Below, in pieces: positions 44,150 through 54,634 of a stretch of 64,000 nucleotides of DNA. This DNA is from Bacillus sp. ISL-34 (GTDB taxonomy: Bacteria > Bacillota > Bacilli > Bacillales > DSM-1321). Both the position numbers and the translations under genes were made by a program. Each line of letters opens with the position of its first letter. Positions within the stretch are counted from its first letter, which is position 1. The notes beneath the pieces are model-generated. The model worked only from the letters and a program-made list of their open reading frames with translations. It was not told where the DNA came from and did no database searches. The stretch is from NCBI RefSeq assembly GCF_018613325.1, contig NZ_JAGGQJ010000036.1:1-64000 (forward strand), read 5' to 3'.

Positions 44150-45238
44150 TTATAAACCAAGTTTTTCGAATTCCTCATCCGTACCCGGAACTACGAATTC
44201 ACCTGATTTAATTTTTTCTGTCCACTCTTCGACCGCTTTTAAAGATTCTTCTGTTACGTTATCTTTTGTATCGGAAATGCCTACACCATTTTCTTCGATA
44301 CCATACTCAATTACTTTTCCGCCTGGGAAGTTTCCTTCTTTCGCTTTCTCGGAAAGGTCTTTAACTGCCACGTCAACACGTTTTAGCATGGAAGTCAGTG
44401 TGATGTTGTCGTCAGTTCCAGGAACTGCCCCTAATTTAGCTTGGTCGCTATCTACACCGATAACATAGATTTCTCTCTTAGGATCTTTTTGCTTTTGCTC
44501 TACTGCTTCAGTGAATACACCTTTTCCAGTTCCGCCAGCAGCATGATAAATGATATCGATGCCTGAAGAATACATGGAGCCTGCTGTCGATTTACCGATA
44601 TCAGCTTTATTGAAATCTCCGGCATATTTAACTTCAACTTTCGCATCCGGATTAACAGATAAAACCCCAGCCTTAAAGCCAACTTCAAATTTCTTGATTA
44701 ATTCAGATTCAACACCGCCGATAAAACCGACTTTGTTTGTTTTCGTTTGCAATCCGGCAATTACACCTACAAGGAATGAACCTTGCTGCTCTTTAAAATT
44801 AATGCTGGCTACATTCTTTTTATCTACAACTGTATCCACGATAGCAAAGTGTGAATCCGGACGTTGGTCAGCCACTTCACCAACAGCTTCGGCTAAAAGA
44901 AAACCGATACCATAGATCAGTTGGTAATCTTCACGTACAAGCGTATTCAGGTTTTTAGCGTAATCGGCATCAGATTTAGATTGCAGGTAGTTGTAGCCAT
45001 CTTTACCTTTTTCCAGACCATTATCCTTACCGAATTCCTGAATGCCTTTCCAAGCGGATTGGTTGAACGACTCGTCATCCACGCCGCCAGTATCAGTTAC
45101 CATTGCAACAGTGAAGTTATCTTTGTTTTTCCCATTTGAAGATTCTTTATCATCATTCTCTGAATTACCACATGCTCCTAGTAGCGTACCGGCTGCAAGA
45201 ACAAGTGAAAGAGCTAGACCTAATTTGCGCTTTTTCAA
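44150..45238 (-). CDS. nupN: BMP-family nucleoside-binding lipoprotein NupN
   Basis: The substrate-binding lipoprotein of the nucleoside ABC transporter, 362 residues. It has a lipoprotein signal with lipobox LLGAC (Cys23), then an Asp/Asn/Lys-rich linker. The BMP domain shows [20 protein letters not shown] and later GFIGGVES and [18 protein letters not shown] precedes the ATG. Two stem-loops follow, consistent with higher expression of the binding protein than of nupOPQ. Confidence 0.94.
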   Translation of the reverse strand: MKKRKLGLALSLVLAAGTLLGACGNSENDDKESSNGKNKDNFTVAMVTDTGGVDDESFNQSAWKGIQEFGKDNGLEKGKDGYNYLQSKSDADYAKNLNTLVREDYQLIYGIGFLLAEAVGEVADQRPDSHFAIVDTVVDKKNVASINFKEQQGSFLVGVIAGLQTKTNKVGFIGGVESELIKKFEVGFKAGVLSVNPDAKVEVKYAGDFNKADIGKSTAGSMYSSGIDIIYHAAGGTGKGVFTEAVEQKQKDPKREIYVIGVDSDQAKLGAVPGTDDNITLTSMLKRVDVAVKDLSEKAKEGNFPGGKVIEYGIEENGVGISDTKDNVTEESLKAVEEWTEKIKSGEFVVPGTDEEFEKLGL

Positions 45239-45326
45239 TTTTTATCCCCCTAATTTACATAGTTTTTTGAGCAGGAATGTTCTGAAAAGTCATTTATGTT
45301 TGCGTTTTCACTTCTCGTTAATTTTT

Positions 45327-45390
45327 TTTGCATACGTTTGATCGACTTTTAAGGAATCGAAACAAACGCTTGCATTCACCCGTATGCAAA
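45327..45390. promoter_or_regulatory. Inverted 10-mers upstream of nupN (candidate regulator sites)
   Basis: TTTGCATACG (45327-45336) and its exact complement CGTATGCAAA (45381-45390) face each other between nupR and nupN. AACAAACGCTTGCATT between them resembles a CcpA cre site with two mismatches. They are good candidates for NupR binding. Confidence 0.5.
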
Positions 45391-45398
45391 GTCATTGC

Positions 45399-46124
45399 CT
45401 ACACACGTTTACGAAGAACATGAAAGCTGAACATATTGGCTTTAAAGTAGTTAACAGAATACAGGATAGGCTGGTCCCAATCATCCAGATGCATCTGCTT
45501 TAGAACGAGTAGTGCGGCTTCTGGCGAACATTTAAGGATAGGAGAAACTTTCTCATGATATCCAATGGGCTCGATCTCTGCTACGGCATGCGTAATTTTT
45601 CGATGCGCATCTCTTTCCAAAATATCAAAAAGAGACTCATCATTACGGTCAAAATTTTCTGATAGTATAGATTCAGGAATTTTGTCAATACAGTAGACAA
45701 CTGGCTCCCCGTTCGCTGTCCTTACTCGCTCGATGATGACGATGCGTTCATCTGTTGAACAAGAAAACCTGCGTATATCCTCTTCTGTAGGTTCTTGGGC
45801 CGTCGAGCTTAAGAAAATCGTACCCGGCTTCATTCCTGCCTCTTCAATCATGTTCGTGACACTTTTTAATTGCTCGATACCTGAACTGAACCGAGGTTTC
45901 GGATTGACGAAAGTACCAACTCCATGGCGGCGAATGATGATGTTTTCTTCTTCTAAAATTCGCAGCGCTTCACGAAGTGTCGCCCTACTCACTCCCAATT
46001 TTTTTGCAAGATCGAACTCTGAAGGGAATTTTTCATTTTCCTGATAGACTCCTGCTTCAATATCCTGCTTCAGGTAATCAATGACCTGCAAATATAAATG
46101 TCGACTATCTGATTTTATTGACAT
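45399..46124 (-). CDS. nupR: GntR/HutC-family regulator NupR (YmfC)
   Basis: A 241-residue regulator: an N-terminal GntR winged helix ([29 protein letters not shown]) and a C-terminal UTRA ligand-binding domain (about 95-235). In B. subtilis NupR (formerly YmfC) represses the nucleoside transporter operon; here it lies directly upstream of nupN in the same direction, strengthening the assignment. A palindrome at 46152-46169 lies just before its start and may mediate autoregulation. Confidence 0.9.
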   Translation of the reverse strand: MSIKSDSRHLYLQVIDYLKQDIEAGVYQENEKFPSEFDLAKKLGVSRATLREALRILEEENIIIRRHGVGTFVNPKPRFSSGIEQLKSVTNMIEEAGMKPGTIFLSSTAQEPTEEDIRRFSCSTDERIVIIERVRTANGEPVVYCIDKIPESILSENFDRNDESLFDILERDAHRKITHAVAEIEPIGYHEKVSPILKCSPEAALLVLKQMHLDDWDQPILYSVNYFKANMFSFHVLRKRV

Positions 46125-46151
46125 ACGGTTTCCCCCAGCTAATTTCTTAAG

Positions 46152-46169
46152 ACATCAGACCTCTGATGT
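46152..46169. promoter_or_regulatory. Palindromic operator upstream of nupR
   Basis: ACATCAGA-CC-TCTGATGT, a perfect 8-bp inverted repeat 28 bases before the nupR start. A symmetrical site of this size suits a GntR-type dimer. Confidence 0.5.
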
Positions 46170-46428
46170 TGAATCATTCCTACTAATCGAAAATAATATA
46201 ACATTTTTTTTGATATAAATAAATAGTGTTTTACTATTTACTTCAAAAGAATTTAGGAGAAATTACCCTTCCCTGTGTCTTTCAATCTAGAGAAGGCCGC
46301 GAAATTTGTACGATTATTCTCCTAAATCAGATAATTTTTTTTTGAAAATGCAAAATGAATGCAGCTCTGTTCAAGATGCTGTTTTCCTGTATAATAGGAT
46401 TTATCTTCTTTGAAGGGATGTACACAAG
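46170..46428. other. AT-rich divergent intergenic region
   Basis: Lies between nupR (minus) and the DUF6509-like gene (plus). TGTATAAT at 46388-46395 is a likely -10 for the latter. Apart from the nupR-side palindrome nothing else stands out. Confidence 0.4.
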
Positions 46429-46728
46429 ATGTTAAAGATTACAGAATACACGATCGAAAAATTGAATGATCCATTTGGTATTTTGTCCGGGGAACGTTTC
46501 GAGTTGTTCTTGGATATTGAAGTGCCTGAAGAGGATGAGCTCTTTTCAGAAAATGGTTTATATATTCGGGTGCTTTTTGCAGTGGAAGAACAAATAGGCA
46601 AATTGATTAAATATGATATTTTTGAAAAAGGGAACGAAGTCGCACTCGAATTCGATTTAGAAGAAGATGAAGAAGCGATGATTACCGACTTCTGCCTTAA
46701 ACATTTAGACGAGGCGATGAATAATTAA
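46429..46728 (+). CDS. DUF6509-like small acidic protein
   Basis: A 99-residue soluble acidic protein (MLKITEYTIEKLNDPFGILS ... EFDLEEDEEAMITDF). I recognise it as resembling the DUF6509 family of Bacillus, with unknown function. AAGGGA lies before the ATG, TATAAT is 34 bases upstream and a bidirectional terminator follows, so it is a self-contained unit opposing its neighbours. Confidence 0.75.
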   Translation: MLKITEYTIEKLNDPFGILSGERFELFLDIEVPEEDELFSENGLYIRVLFAVEEQIGKLIKYDIFEKGNEVALEFDLEEDEEAMITDFCLKHLDEAMNN

Positions 46729-46752
46729 AAAACCGGGCTGCTGCCCGGTTTT
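46729..46752. terminator. Bidirectional terminator between the DUF6509-like gene and spoIIIE
   Basis: AACCGGGC (46731-46738) and GCCCGGTT (46743-46750) flanked by A- and T-runs. Confidence 0.85.
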
Positions 46753-46758
46753 TTTTAT

Positions 46759-49089
46759 CTATGATGAATGCGCCTCATCCTGTTCATCTTTAGTGACCAA
46801 TACATTTCGTGGTTTACTGCCTTCATATGGACCGACAATTCCCCTCGCTTCCATTTCATCAATCAATCTCGCTGCCCGGGTATAGCCAATCCGGAAACGG
46901 CGTTGCAGCATGGAAACAGATGCAGTCTGCATTTCTACGATCAAGGACACCGCATCCCCGTATAAATTATCTTCGACTTCACCATTTGAAGTTTCTGCAA
47001 TTTCATCCGGTATCATCTCTTCGTTATATTGTGCTTTTTGCTGTGAAATGACATATGTGACAACTTCCTCGACTTCATTGTCGGATAAAAAGGCCCCTTG
47101 GACGCGAACCGGCTTTGAAGCTCCTGCAGGCAGGAAGAGCATGTCACCCCGGCCTAACAGTTTTTCGGCTCCGCCCATGTCGAGAATCGTTCTCGAATCG
47201 GTCATAGATGAGACACTAAAAGCAATCCGAGATGGGATGTTCGCTTTAATGACCCCTGTAATTACATCTACGGATGGCCGCTGAGTGGCAATTATCAAGT
47301 GGATGCCAGCGGCACGTGCCATTTGTGCAAGCCGTGTGATGGCATCCTCTACATCATTAGAGGCGACCATCATCAAATCCGCCAGCTCATCGACAATGAC
47401 TACGATGTAAGGCAAGAGTGGTTGTTTGGCATCTTCTTCGATGTTATACCGGTTAATATAATCATTATAGCCTTCAATATTACGCGTACCGGAATGAGAA
47501 AATAGCTCATAGCGCCTTTCCATTTCACTGACCACTTTTTGCAAAGCCTGTGCAGCTTTCTTTGGATTTGTCACAACAGGTGCGAGTAAGTGGGGAATTC
47601 CATTATAGACATTCAACTCCACCATTTTTGGATCAATCATCATCATTTTCACTTCATGCGGTTTTGCCCGCATCAGAATACTCGTAATAATCCCGTTGAT
47701 ACAAACGGATTTCCCGCTGCCAGTAGCACCAGCCACTAGTAAATGGGGCATTTTATTGAGTTCCGCCTTAACCGCTTCACCGGAAATATTCCGCCCTAAG
47801 CCTATTTGCAGCTTTGCGTCAGGCTTGTCAACTTCTTTGGCCTCTAAAACTTCCCTTAATGACACCATCGCCACTTCAGAGTTGGGCACTTCTATTCCGA
47901 TAGCCGATTTTCCGGGAATCGGAGCTTCGATCCTAATATCTTTTGCGGCTAGTGCAAGGGCCAAGTCATCGGATAGGCTGACAATTTTACTTACCTTCAC
48001 CCCTACGTCCGGATGAACTTCGTATTTGGTTACGGCTGGGCCTAAATGAACTTGAGTGACCCTTGCTTTCACTCCAAAGCTATGAAAGGTACGCTCAAGC
48101 TTGGCCGCATTTTCATGAATCAATTGGTATTCTCCGCTTTGGTCCGTTTTTTTAGGCTGCAATAACAAAGAAAGTGGCGGTAAAAGATATTCTTTATTCT
48201 CCACTTCCGTAAAATTCATAGGCGGAACGGCATCATCCTGTTCCTCTGCACTTTCAGCTGCTGGTTCCGTAACGACCGGAATTATTTCGTCTTCGTCGCT
48301 ATAGGCTTTATCAGCAAAGCTGGAAATGATCCGCTCCGTCGCCATTTGCTGTGTTTCCTCTTCTTGGTGAAGGGGCTGATCCGTTTCTTCCACCAGTTCT
48401 TTTTCCCGTTTCTTCTTTTTCACGGGATTCTTTTTCTTTTCTTTTTTGTCTTCATTCCACGTTTTCATATCATCTCTGAAAGCAGACCATTGCTTTTTGA
48501 AAAAGCCGCCAAGACCCATGAAAAACTTCCCGAGGGTTTCACCTAACGTTTTCCCGGTCAATAGGACAGCACCTACAATGATAAAAAGGAATGAAACGAT
48601 TTTCGATCCAGCTTCGTCGAATAAAAAGTATGAGGCCGCAAATAATACCGCTCCAATCATACCGCCCCCAAGGTCCTTGGTGCTGGCCTTGCCGGTCACT
48701 TCCATCCAGAATAGTTCCCAAGTATTTGAAATGACGCTGGGCTTCGTGAACGGTCCTCCATCTGCAAGCATGTTAAACAGCGTCACATGACTTAGTAGGA
48801 GCATGCTCGCAACAAGGAAATACATCCCGACGAATTGCCGTTTTAACAGATAAGGGACCTCCCTCTTTATCATCAAATAGAACCCGGCTGCGATTGCTCC
48901 CAACAAAAAGAGGATATACCATTCCCCCATGAAGAAGCGGATTAAAAAGACCGTCCCATTTCCCACTGCTCCAAGCTTGGCAATGGCAATGATGGCCAAG
49001 CCTATTAAAGTGAGGCCGATCAATTCAAATTTAAGCGTTAGTTTTAACTTCTCTGTACTATTCTTTTTTCTGCGTTTCTTCTTTGCCAT
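46759..49089 (-). CDS. spoIIIE: DNA translocase SpoIIIE/FtsK
   Basis: Pumps the chromosome into the forespore and through division septa. The 776-residue protein has four membrane helices in the first 180 residues, a charged linker, the motor domain with Walker [17 protein letters not shown] (about 450-465) and [10 protein letters not shown] (Walker B), and the C-terminal gamma winged helix ([21 protein letters not shown]). It stands at the end of the dapG-dapA-rnjB-tepA-ylzJ direction as in B. subtilis. Confidence 0.97.
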   Translation of the reverse strand: MAKKKRRKKNSTEKLKLTLKFELIGLTLIGLAIIAIAKLGAVGNGTVFLIRFFMGEWYILFLLGAIAAGFYLMIKREVPYLLKRQFVGMYFLVASMLLLSHVTLFNMLADGGPFTKPSVISNTWELFWMEVTGKASTKDLGGGMIGAVLFAASYFLFDEAGSKIVSFLFIIVGAVLLTGKTLGETLGKFFMGLGGFFKKQWSAFRDDMKTWNEDKKEKKKNPVKKKKREKELVEETDQPLHQEEETQQMATERIISSFADKAYSDEDEIIPVVTEPAAESAEEQDDAVPPMNFTEVENKEYLLPPLSLLLQPKKTDQSGEYQLIHENAAKLERTFHSFGVKARVTQVHLGPAVTKYEVHPDVGVKVSKIVSLSDDLALALAAKDIRIEAPIPGKSAIGIEVPNSEVAMVSLREVLEAKEVDKPDAKLQIGLGRNISGEAVKAELNKMPHLLVAGATGSGKSVCINGIITSILMRAKPHEVKMMMIDPKMVELNVYNGIPHLLAPVVTNPKKAAQALQKVVSEMERRYELFSHSGTRNIEGYNDYINRYNIEEDAKQPLLPYIVVIVDELADLMMVASNDVEDAITRLAQMARAAGIHLIIATQRPSVDVITGVIKANIPSRIAFSVSSMTDSRTILDMGGAEKLLGRGDMLFLPAGASKPVRVQGAFLSDNEVEEVVTYVISQQKAQYNEEMIPDEIAETSNGEVEDNLYGDAVSLIVEMQTASVSMLQRRFRIGYTRAARLIDEMEARGIVGPYEGSKPRNVLVTKDEQDEAHSS

Positions 49090-49259
49090 AATATCACCTG
49101 ATTCTTCATGAAACTATTCTAACTTTCCTATTCAACATCACAACATGATTTCCCTTCACAAAACAAACGTTCGCTCATTGATTATACCAAATAAAAATGC
49201 CCCTGTCCTTGATATATATACCATTTACTCTTAAAGCGAACATTTTGCCCCTATAATGA

Positions 49260-49281
49260 ATAAAGCAGCCAAGCGGCTGCT
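49260..49281 (-). terminator. Terminator of tepA-ylzJ
   Basis: AGCAGCC (49264-49270) and GGCTGCT (49275-49281), followed by TTATTC on the minus strand; a weak T-run. Confidence 0.55.
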
Positions 49282-49328
49282 GATTTTCATTCCAGTATAT
49301 CATAATTTACCTCAGTTAGTCGTTTTTA

Positions 49329-49556
49329 CTAAGGATTCATCTGTTCGAACACATTAATGACAGCCCCCGGCTGAATGTGTACATTCATATAATCTTCAGG
49401 ATCCGTGCTCACGATTCGATCAATACGAAACGTGCGGCCGCCGTCATGTTCGACCATCACATGTACACCATTATAGATCATTTCTATTAAATTTGCCGTC
49501 TTCTCATGATGGTGAGGGAAAATGATTTCTTCAGGAACGATCGTATAAAGCGTCAT
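49329..49556 (-). CDS. ylzJ: YlzJ-like protein
   Basis: A 75-residue protein, [20 protein letters not shown] ... [10 protein letters not shown], matching the small YlzJ family of bacilli, unknown function. Its ATG overlaps the end of tepA by four bases (ATGA), indicating coupled translation. Confidence 0.9.
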   Translation of the reverse strand: MTLYTIVPEEIIFPHHHEKTANLIEMIYNGVHVMVEHDGGRTFRIDRIVSTDPEDYMNVHIQPGAVINVFEQMNP

Positions 49557-50299
49557 TGCAGAAGCCCCTCCTCTTCCCCGGCAATTTTTGGCCTTCTTTC
49601 TTCCATGAAGCTATTCAGTTTTCTCATGGCCTGGCCTACTCCTCCTACATCATCGATCATACCGATTTCAACTGCCTCGGCCCCGATTACATTCGTGCCG
49701 ATATCACGGGTTAAATTTCCTTTAGCAAACATTAATTCCTTAAAACTTTCTTCCGTAACGTTGGAATGCCGCGTAACAAATTTAATGACTCTTTCCTGCA
49801 TTTTATCCAAGTATTCAAAGGTTTGAGGCACGCCAATGACTAGCCCTGTCAAACGAATGGGATGAATCGTCATCGTTGCTGTTTCTGCTATATAGCTATG
49901 GTCACACGAAACCGCAATTGGCACACCGATCGAGTGACCTCCCCCAAGTACAATAGAGACGGATGGCTTTGAAAGGGAAGCCAGCATTTCTGCGATGGCT
50001 AGTCCCGCTTCGACATCTCCTCCCACTGTATTTAAAATGACAAGCAGCCCCTCTATATTGGGATTTTGTTCAATTGCCACAATTTGCGGAATAACATGTT
50101 CATATTTGGTCGTTTTATTTTGAGGCGGCAGCTGCATATGTCCTTCAATTTGTCCAATGATCGTCAAACAATGGATTTTTGAGTCCTGAGATAGTTGCGG
50201 AACATTAGTAGCCCCCAGCTGCTGGATCTTTTCGATTAAAGTTGAATTCTTACCTTCCTGCTTGCCTTCATTTTCATTTGGTAATGGTGCATTATCCAC
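49553..50299 (-). CDS. tepA: ClpP-like translocation-enhancing protein TepA
   Basis: A cytoplasmic Clp-type serine protease relative of 248 residues. It contains [37 protein letters not shown] (nucleophile Ser region) and [11 protein letters not shown] (His). In B. subtilis TepA (YmfB) was linked to protein translocation and SASP degradation during germination. It lies between rnjB and ylzJ. Confidence 0.9.
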   Translation of the reverse strand: MDNAPLPNENEGKQEGKNSTLIEKIQQLGATNVPQLSQDSKIHCLTIIGQIEGHMQLPPQNKTTKYEHVIPQIVAIEQNPNIEGLLVILNTVGGDVEAGLAIAEMLASLSKPSVSIVLGGGHSIGVPIAVSCDHSYIAETATMTIHPIRLTGLVIGVPQTFEYLDKMQERVIKFVTRHSNVTEESFKELMFAKGNLTRDIGTNVIGAEAVEIGMIDDVGGVGQAMRKLNSFMEERRPKIAGEEEGLLQ

Positions 50300-50389
50300 T
50301 ATGCCAACCCCTTTCTCTTTTAGCCTATAGCTTTATTATGTCACGAGTCTCGGACTTCATTCTTCAAGATATAAGAGGTTTGAAACAGA

Positions 50390-50421
50390 AAAAGAACCCC
50401 TGACCTTTAAATCAGGGGTTC
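50390..50421 (-). terminator. Terminator of rnjB
   Basis: GAACCCCTGA (50394-50403) and TCAGGGGTTC (50412-50421), then TTTTTC on the minus strand. Confidence 0.85.
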
Positions 50422-50426
50422 CTTAC

Positions 50427-52097
50427 TTAATATTCCATGATGATCGGTAAAATCATTGGGCGGCGTTTCGTTTTTTCATAGAAGAATTGGTTTAACGCAT
50501 CACGCATTTCCTGCTTCAGCGTGGACCAATCAAAAGGTTGGCGCGACCCATTTTTCTTTACGATTTCACTTACTATTTCAGTTGCTTCGCCAATCATTTT
50601 CTCTGATTCGCGAACATATACGAAGCCCCTTGAAATGATTTCAGGGCCAGCTGCAATGCTTTTATCCTGACGGTTCAACGTTACCACTACAATCAAAATG
50701 CCATCCTGGGATAACAAGCGCCGATCACGAAGAACGATATTACCCACATCTCCGACACCGCTGCCATCTATCAAGATATTTCCTGCAGAGACTTTGCCGG
50801 AAAGGCCCAATTTATTGCCCTTTAGTTCGATGACATCACCTTTTTCGGCAATGATGATGTTTTCACGTTTAATCCCCGCAGCAATCCCAACTTTTTGATG
50901 GGCATATAAATGGCGGTATTCCCCATGTACAGGGATCAAGAATTTAGGATTCATCAAATTGATCATCATTTTAAGTTCTTCCTGGCTGCCATGCCCTGTT
51001 ACGTGAACTTTATATTTATTTGCAGATACCACTTCCGCACCTACCCTGTATAGCAAATCGACGGTTTTGGATAAAATAAGTTCGCCGCCCTGTAGGGGTG
51101 ATGCACTGATCAAAACTGTGTCTCCCTTTTTGATCGTCACCTGCTTGTGGGTCTGTTTTGCCATTTTTTGAAGTGCCGCAATGGGCTCCCCCTGATGACC
51201 TGTCGATAACACGACGATTTCACGGTCGTCATACTGGCTGATTTCATTAATTGGGATTATCAGCTCTTCTTCGACCTTTAAGTAGCCAAGGTTCAAGGCT
51301 GTTTCATAAACGCGTTGCAGGCTTTTCCCTACAACTGCCACTTTTCTGCGACTTGCTGCCGCTGCATTGAAAACATGTTGAATCCGGTTGATGTTCGAAG
51401 CGAAGCACGCAACAATGATCCTTCCGGAGGCAGCATGAAAAGCCTCTGTAATATCTTTGGCCACAACTGCTTCTGATGTGGTATAACCTGGCCTCTCGGC
51501 TCCGGTACTATCCGAAAGCAAGCATAGGACACCTTCTTCACCGATACTGGCCATTTTACCGATTTCCGGTTTATATAGATCTGTTGCCGCTTGATCAAAT
51601 TTGAAATCCCCTGTATAAACGATTGCACCTTCACGTGTGTGGATCACGACTCCGACGGAATCGGGAATACTATGGTTTGTCCGGAAAAAAGACACGGCTG
51701 CTTGAGGGAAACTTAAAAGAGAATCCGAATCGATTTCAGTGAATGTCGCCCTGCCGTTAAAGCCATCTTCCTTTAATTTCGTTTTGATTAAAGCAAGAGT
51801 AAGCTTTGTTCCATATACAGGGACCGGTAAATATTTCAAGACATAAGCAAGCGCTCCCATATGGTCTTCATGACCATGGGTAATGAATATCCCCTGCACC
51901 CGTTCCTTATTATCCATCAAATAAGTAATATCAGGGATAACCGCATCGATTCCGAGCATTTCGTCTTCTGGCAGCATTAACCCTGCATCAAGAAGATAGA
52001 TGTCCTCGTTCACCTCAACGACGTACATATTTTTACCAAGTTCCCCTTGTCCTCCAAGAGAAATCACTTTTATTCCATTATTTTTATCTTTACCCAA
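50427..52097 (-). CDS. rnjB: Ribonuclease J2
   Basis: A beta-CASP metallo-beta-lactamase RNase of 556 residues that partners RNase J1. It starts KVISLGGQGELGKNMYVVEV. The metal motif reads THGHEDHMGAL (HxHxDH with Glu for the usual first Asp), with YTGDFKFD and SGHGSQEE-like VTGHGSQEEL later. Order beside dapA and tepA fits J2 (YmfA) rather than J1. TTG start behind AAGGAGG. Confidence 0.93.
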   Translation of the reverse strand: MGKDKNNGIKVISLGGQGELGKNMYVVEVNEDIYLLDAGLMLPEDEMLGIDAVIPDITYLMDNKERVQGIFITHGHEDHMGALAYVLKYLPVPVYGTKLTLALIKTKLKEDGFNGRATFTEIDSDSLLSFPQAAVSFFRTNHSIPDSVGVVIHTREGAIVYTGDFKFDQAATDLYKPEIGKMASIGEEGVLCLLSDSTGAERPGYTTSEAVVAKDITEAFHAASGRIIVACFASNINRIQHVFNAAAASRRKVAVVGKSLQRVYETALNLGYLKVEEELIIPINEISQYDDREIVVLSTGHQGEPIAALQKMAKQTHKQVTIKKGDTVLISASPLQGGELILSKTVDLLYRVGAEVVSANKYKVHVTGHGSQEELKMMINLMNPKFLIPVHGEYRHLYAHQKVGIAAGIKRENIIIAEKGDVIELKGNKLGLSGKVSAGNILIDGSGVGDVGNIVLRDRRLLSQDGILIVVVTLNRQDKSIAAGPEIISRGFVYVRESEKMIGEATEIVSEIVKKNGSRQPFDWSTLKQEMRDALNQFFYEKTKRRPMILPIIMEY

Positions 52098-52339
52098 TCG
52101 AATATCCTCCTTAAAAAATCCCGTTCATAATTTCCCAATGATTTCATTATAACCGATGTTCAAAAAACATGACAACACTTACCATTTTCAAAGGGACTTT
52201 TTCATTTAATCCAAAAAAAAACAACCTATTATGTAAGAGATCCTTGCACGTTTATCCAGTTTCGATTGATCATAAAAAAAATTTAAATATTTTCATCCCG
52301 AAATCGGAAAGTATATCCCATTCATATACATCATTATGT

Positions 52340-52372
52340 AAAAACAAGCCAATCTTCAACGATCAGCTTGTT
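52340..52372 (-). terminator. Terminator of dapA
   Basis: On the minus strand AACAAGCTGATC pairs with GATTGGCTTGTT (two G-U pairs), then TTTAC. Confidence 0.7.
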
Positions 52373-52386
52373 CGTGACTTTACTTT

Positions 52387-53253
52387 TTATTTTTTTAATA
52401 CCTTGGTTAATGCAAGGCGCTCCTGTTCAGTCAATGGCACGATTGGAAGTCTCACCGATCCAACGTCAATTCCATATAACTGAAGCGCTGTTTTGACAGG
52501 TGCAGGGCTTGGCGCTGCAAACAAACCTTTTATAAGCGGTAACAGTTCCTGATGCAGCCTGGCTGCCTCTTTCAAGTTCCCACTGATGAAAGCCTCAACT
52601 ATTTTCTGCAGCTCATTACCTGCAATATGTGAAGCAACCGAAACTACACCCACACCACCAATCGCCAATACCGGGAGTGTTAAAGCGTCGTCCCCGCTAT
52701 ATAATGCAAAATCTTCATCCGTGCCGGCTATGATTTGGGTCATAGCGTTTAAATCCCCGCTCGCTTCCTTAACGGCTACGATATTAGGAATTTTTGAAAG
52801 GCGGATGATCGTTTCCGGTTCAATGTTGACCGAAGCGCGCCCAGGGATATTATATACCATAACAGGAAGAGTCGTACTAGCTGCAATAGCCTTAAAATGC
52901 TGGTACAGACCTTCTTGATTCGTTTTACTATAATACGGGGCAACCAGCATTATCGCATCGGCGCCATTTTGTTCCGCTTTTTTTGTCAACTCGATGGACG
53001 CATACGTATTGTTGCTTCCTGTACCCATGATGATGGGCACACGTTTTTCAACAACCTTGGAAACATGACGCAATAACGCAATTTTCTCCTCAGAAGATAA
53101 AGTTGGAGATTCCCCTGTCGTTCCCGAAATCACAAGCGAATCGGTTCCATTCGTTAATAAGTAATTAACCAATGAAGTCGTCTTTTGAAAATCAACATTT
53201 CCCTTGCTATCGAAAGGGGTGACCATTGCGGTTGATACTCTACCAAATATCAT
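52387..53253 (-). CDS. dapA: 4-hydroxy-tetrahydrodipicolinate synthase
   Basis: Condenses pyruvate with aspartate semialdehyde at the branch to diaminopimelate, lysine and dipicolinate. The 288-residue TIM barrel has GTTGESPTLSSEEK (pyruvate binding), the catalytic Tyr in MVYNIPGRA and the Schiff-base Lys in VAVKEASGD (about 162). I prefer the second ATG (53253), which has AGGTG at proper distance and matches B. subtilis DapA. It follows dapG by about 50 bases. Confidence 0.96.
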   Translation of the reverse strand: MIFGRVSTAMVTPFDSKGNVDFQKTTSLVNYLLTNGTDSLVISGTTGESPTLSSEEKIALLRHVSKVVEKRVPIIMGTGSNNTYASIELTKKAEQNGADAIMLVAPYYSKTNQEGLYQHFKAIAASTTLPVMVYNIPGRASVNIEPETIIRLSKIPNIVAVKEASGDLNAMTQIIAGTDEDFALYSGDDALTLPVLAIGGVGVVSVASHIAGNELQKIVEAFISGNLKEAARLHQELLPLIKGLFAAPSPAPVKTALQLYGIDVGSVRLPIVPLTEQERLALTKVLKK

Positions 53254-53302
53254 CATCTAACACCTCTTTAATTTTTAAAACCTTTATTCATTAAAAACCT
53301 GA

Positions 53303-54529
53303 TTATTGGACTTCACTTTCATGCAATTGAAATGCATAGTGCAGGGAATTGACAGCTTCTATTAAATCTTCCTCTTTTACGAGTACCCAAATTGTCGTAT
53401 GGCTGTCCGCTGACTGGAGAATGGCAATTTCCCTTTCGGAAAGCGCTGTGACTATCTTCGCTGCAACGCCTGGCACTCCATTGATGCCTGCACCGACTAC
53501 TGAAACCTTGGCGCAATTCCGTTCAATGACCGGTTCATGACCAAGCTCGGCCAAAATCGAGAGCGCAAGTTCTGTCACCTCTTCCGAAACGGTATAAACT
53601 ACGCCACTCGGATATATATTTATAAAGTCCACTGAAATGGACGCATTGGCCATTGCTTTGAAAACTTCAGCCTGTAGATTATATTGATCTTTCTTCGCAT
53701 GGACCTTGATTTGAGTGATCTTTGGTACATGGGCAATCCCGGTCACGAGCCTTTCACGTATGTCACTGCCCTGGCTTCCCTTGTTCATGCTTGTAACAAG
53801 TGTTCCCAAACCTTCGCTGTATGTTGACCTTATCCGAATCGGGACTTTCGCCTGCATCGCAATTTCAACAGCTCTCGGATGAATGACCTTCGCCCCTTGA
53901 TATGCCATATTGCAAACTTCCGTATATGAAACGATTGATAATGGACGAGCTTGATCGGCAATACGTGGATCTGCCGTCATGATTCCTTCCACATCCGTAA
54001 AAATATCGACCCGTTCAGCTTGCAATGCCGCACCTAATGCTGCGGCTGATGTATCACTTCCACCACGGCCGATGGTCGTGATGTCCCCGTTTTTAGCCGC
54101 TCCCTGGAAGCCTGCTACAACGACAACATCCTTCACCTCAAGCTCTTTCATGAGACGGTCGCATTTCATTTCGATAATTTTTGCACTTGAATAGTCGGTA
54201 TTCGTCAAGAATCCCGCCTGAGCTCCAGTATAAGCGACCGCATCAATACCATGTTCCAAGAGCATGTTCGTAAATACGACAGATGATATCGTTTCCCCTA
54301 CTGACATAAGTAAATCCTGTTCCCGTTTTGAAAGGCTGGCTTTCGCTCCATTTACCAGGGAAATTAAGGTATCCGTTGCATAAGGATCGCCTTTTCTTCC
54401 CATTGCTGAAACTACAACCACCACTTTATAGCCTTCTTTAATCGCTTTTTCAATATGCCCCTTGGCGAATGAACGGCTTTCCTCATCTCGAACGGATGTC
54501 CCACCGTATTTCTGGACGATAATTTTCAT
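53303..54529 (-). CDS. dapG: Aspartokinase I (diaminopimelate-sensitive type)
   Basis: Phosphorylates aspartate, the first step toward diaminopimelate and dipicolinate. The 408-residue protein begins MKIIVQKYGGTSVRD (kinase signature) and contains TTIGRGGSDTSA and two C-terminal ACT domains (about 265-405) for feedback control. The ATG at 54529 starts the conserved sequence; an upstream extension of 11 codons is unlikely. It lies between asd and dapA, as for B. subtilis DapG. Confidence 0.96.
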   Translation of the reverse strand: MKIIVQKYGGTSVRDEESRSFAKGHIEKAIKEGYKVVVVVSAMGRKGDPYATDTLISLVNGAKASLSKREQDLLMSVGETISSVVFTNMLLEHGIDAVAYTGAQAGFLTNTDYSSAKIIEMKCDRLMKELEVKDVVVVAGFQGAAKNGDITTIGRGGSDTSAAALGAALQAERVDIFTDVEGIMTADPRIADQARPLSIVSYTEVCNMAYQGAKVIHPRAVEIAMQAKVPIRIRSTYSEGLGTLVTSMNKGSQGSDIRERLVTGIAHVPKITQIKVHAKKDQYNLQAEVFKAMANASISVDFINIYPSGVVYTVSEEVTELALSILAELGHEPVIERNCAKVSVVGAGINGVPGVAAKIVTALSEREIAILQSADSHTTIWVLVKEEDLIEAVNSLHYAFQLHESEVQ

Positions 54530-54551
54530 AATATGCACCCCAAATATAAGC

Positions 54552-54574
54552 CAGCTTCCCAATCAGGGAAGCTG
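54552..54574 (-). other. Stem-loop just upstream of dapG
   Basis: CAGCTTCCC-AATCA-GGGAAGCTG, a perfect 9-bp stem 22 bases before the dapG start and 60 bases after the asd stop, with no T-run on the minus strand. It could be a processing or stability element. Confidence 0.5.
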
Positions 54575-54634
54575 ACAAAAACTCTCTATCCTATTGGAAT
54601 TTAATTTTCTGTCGAGTTCATTAAGAATAAATTA

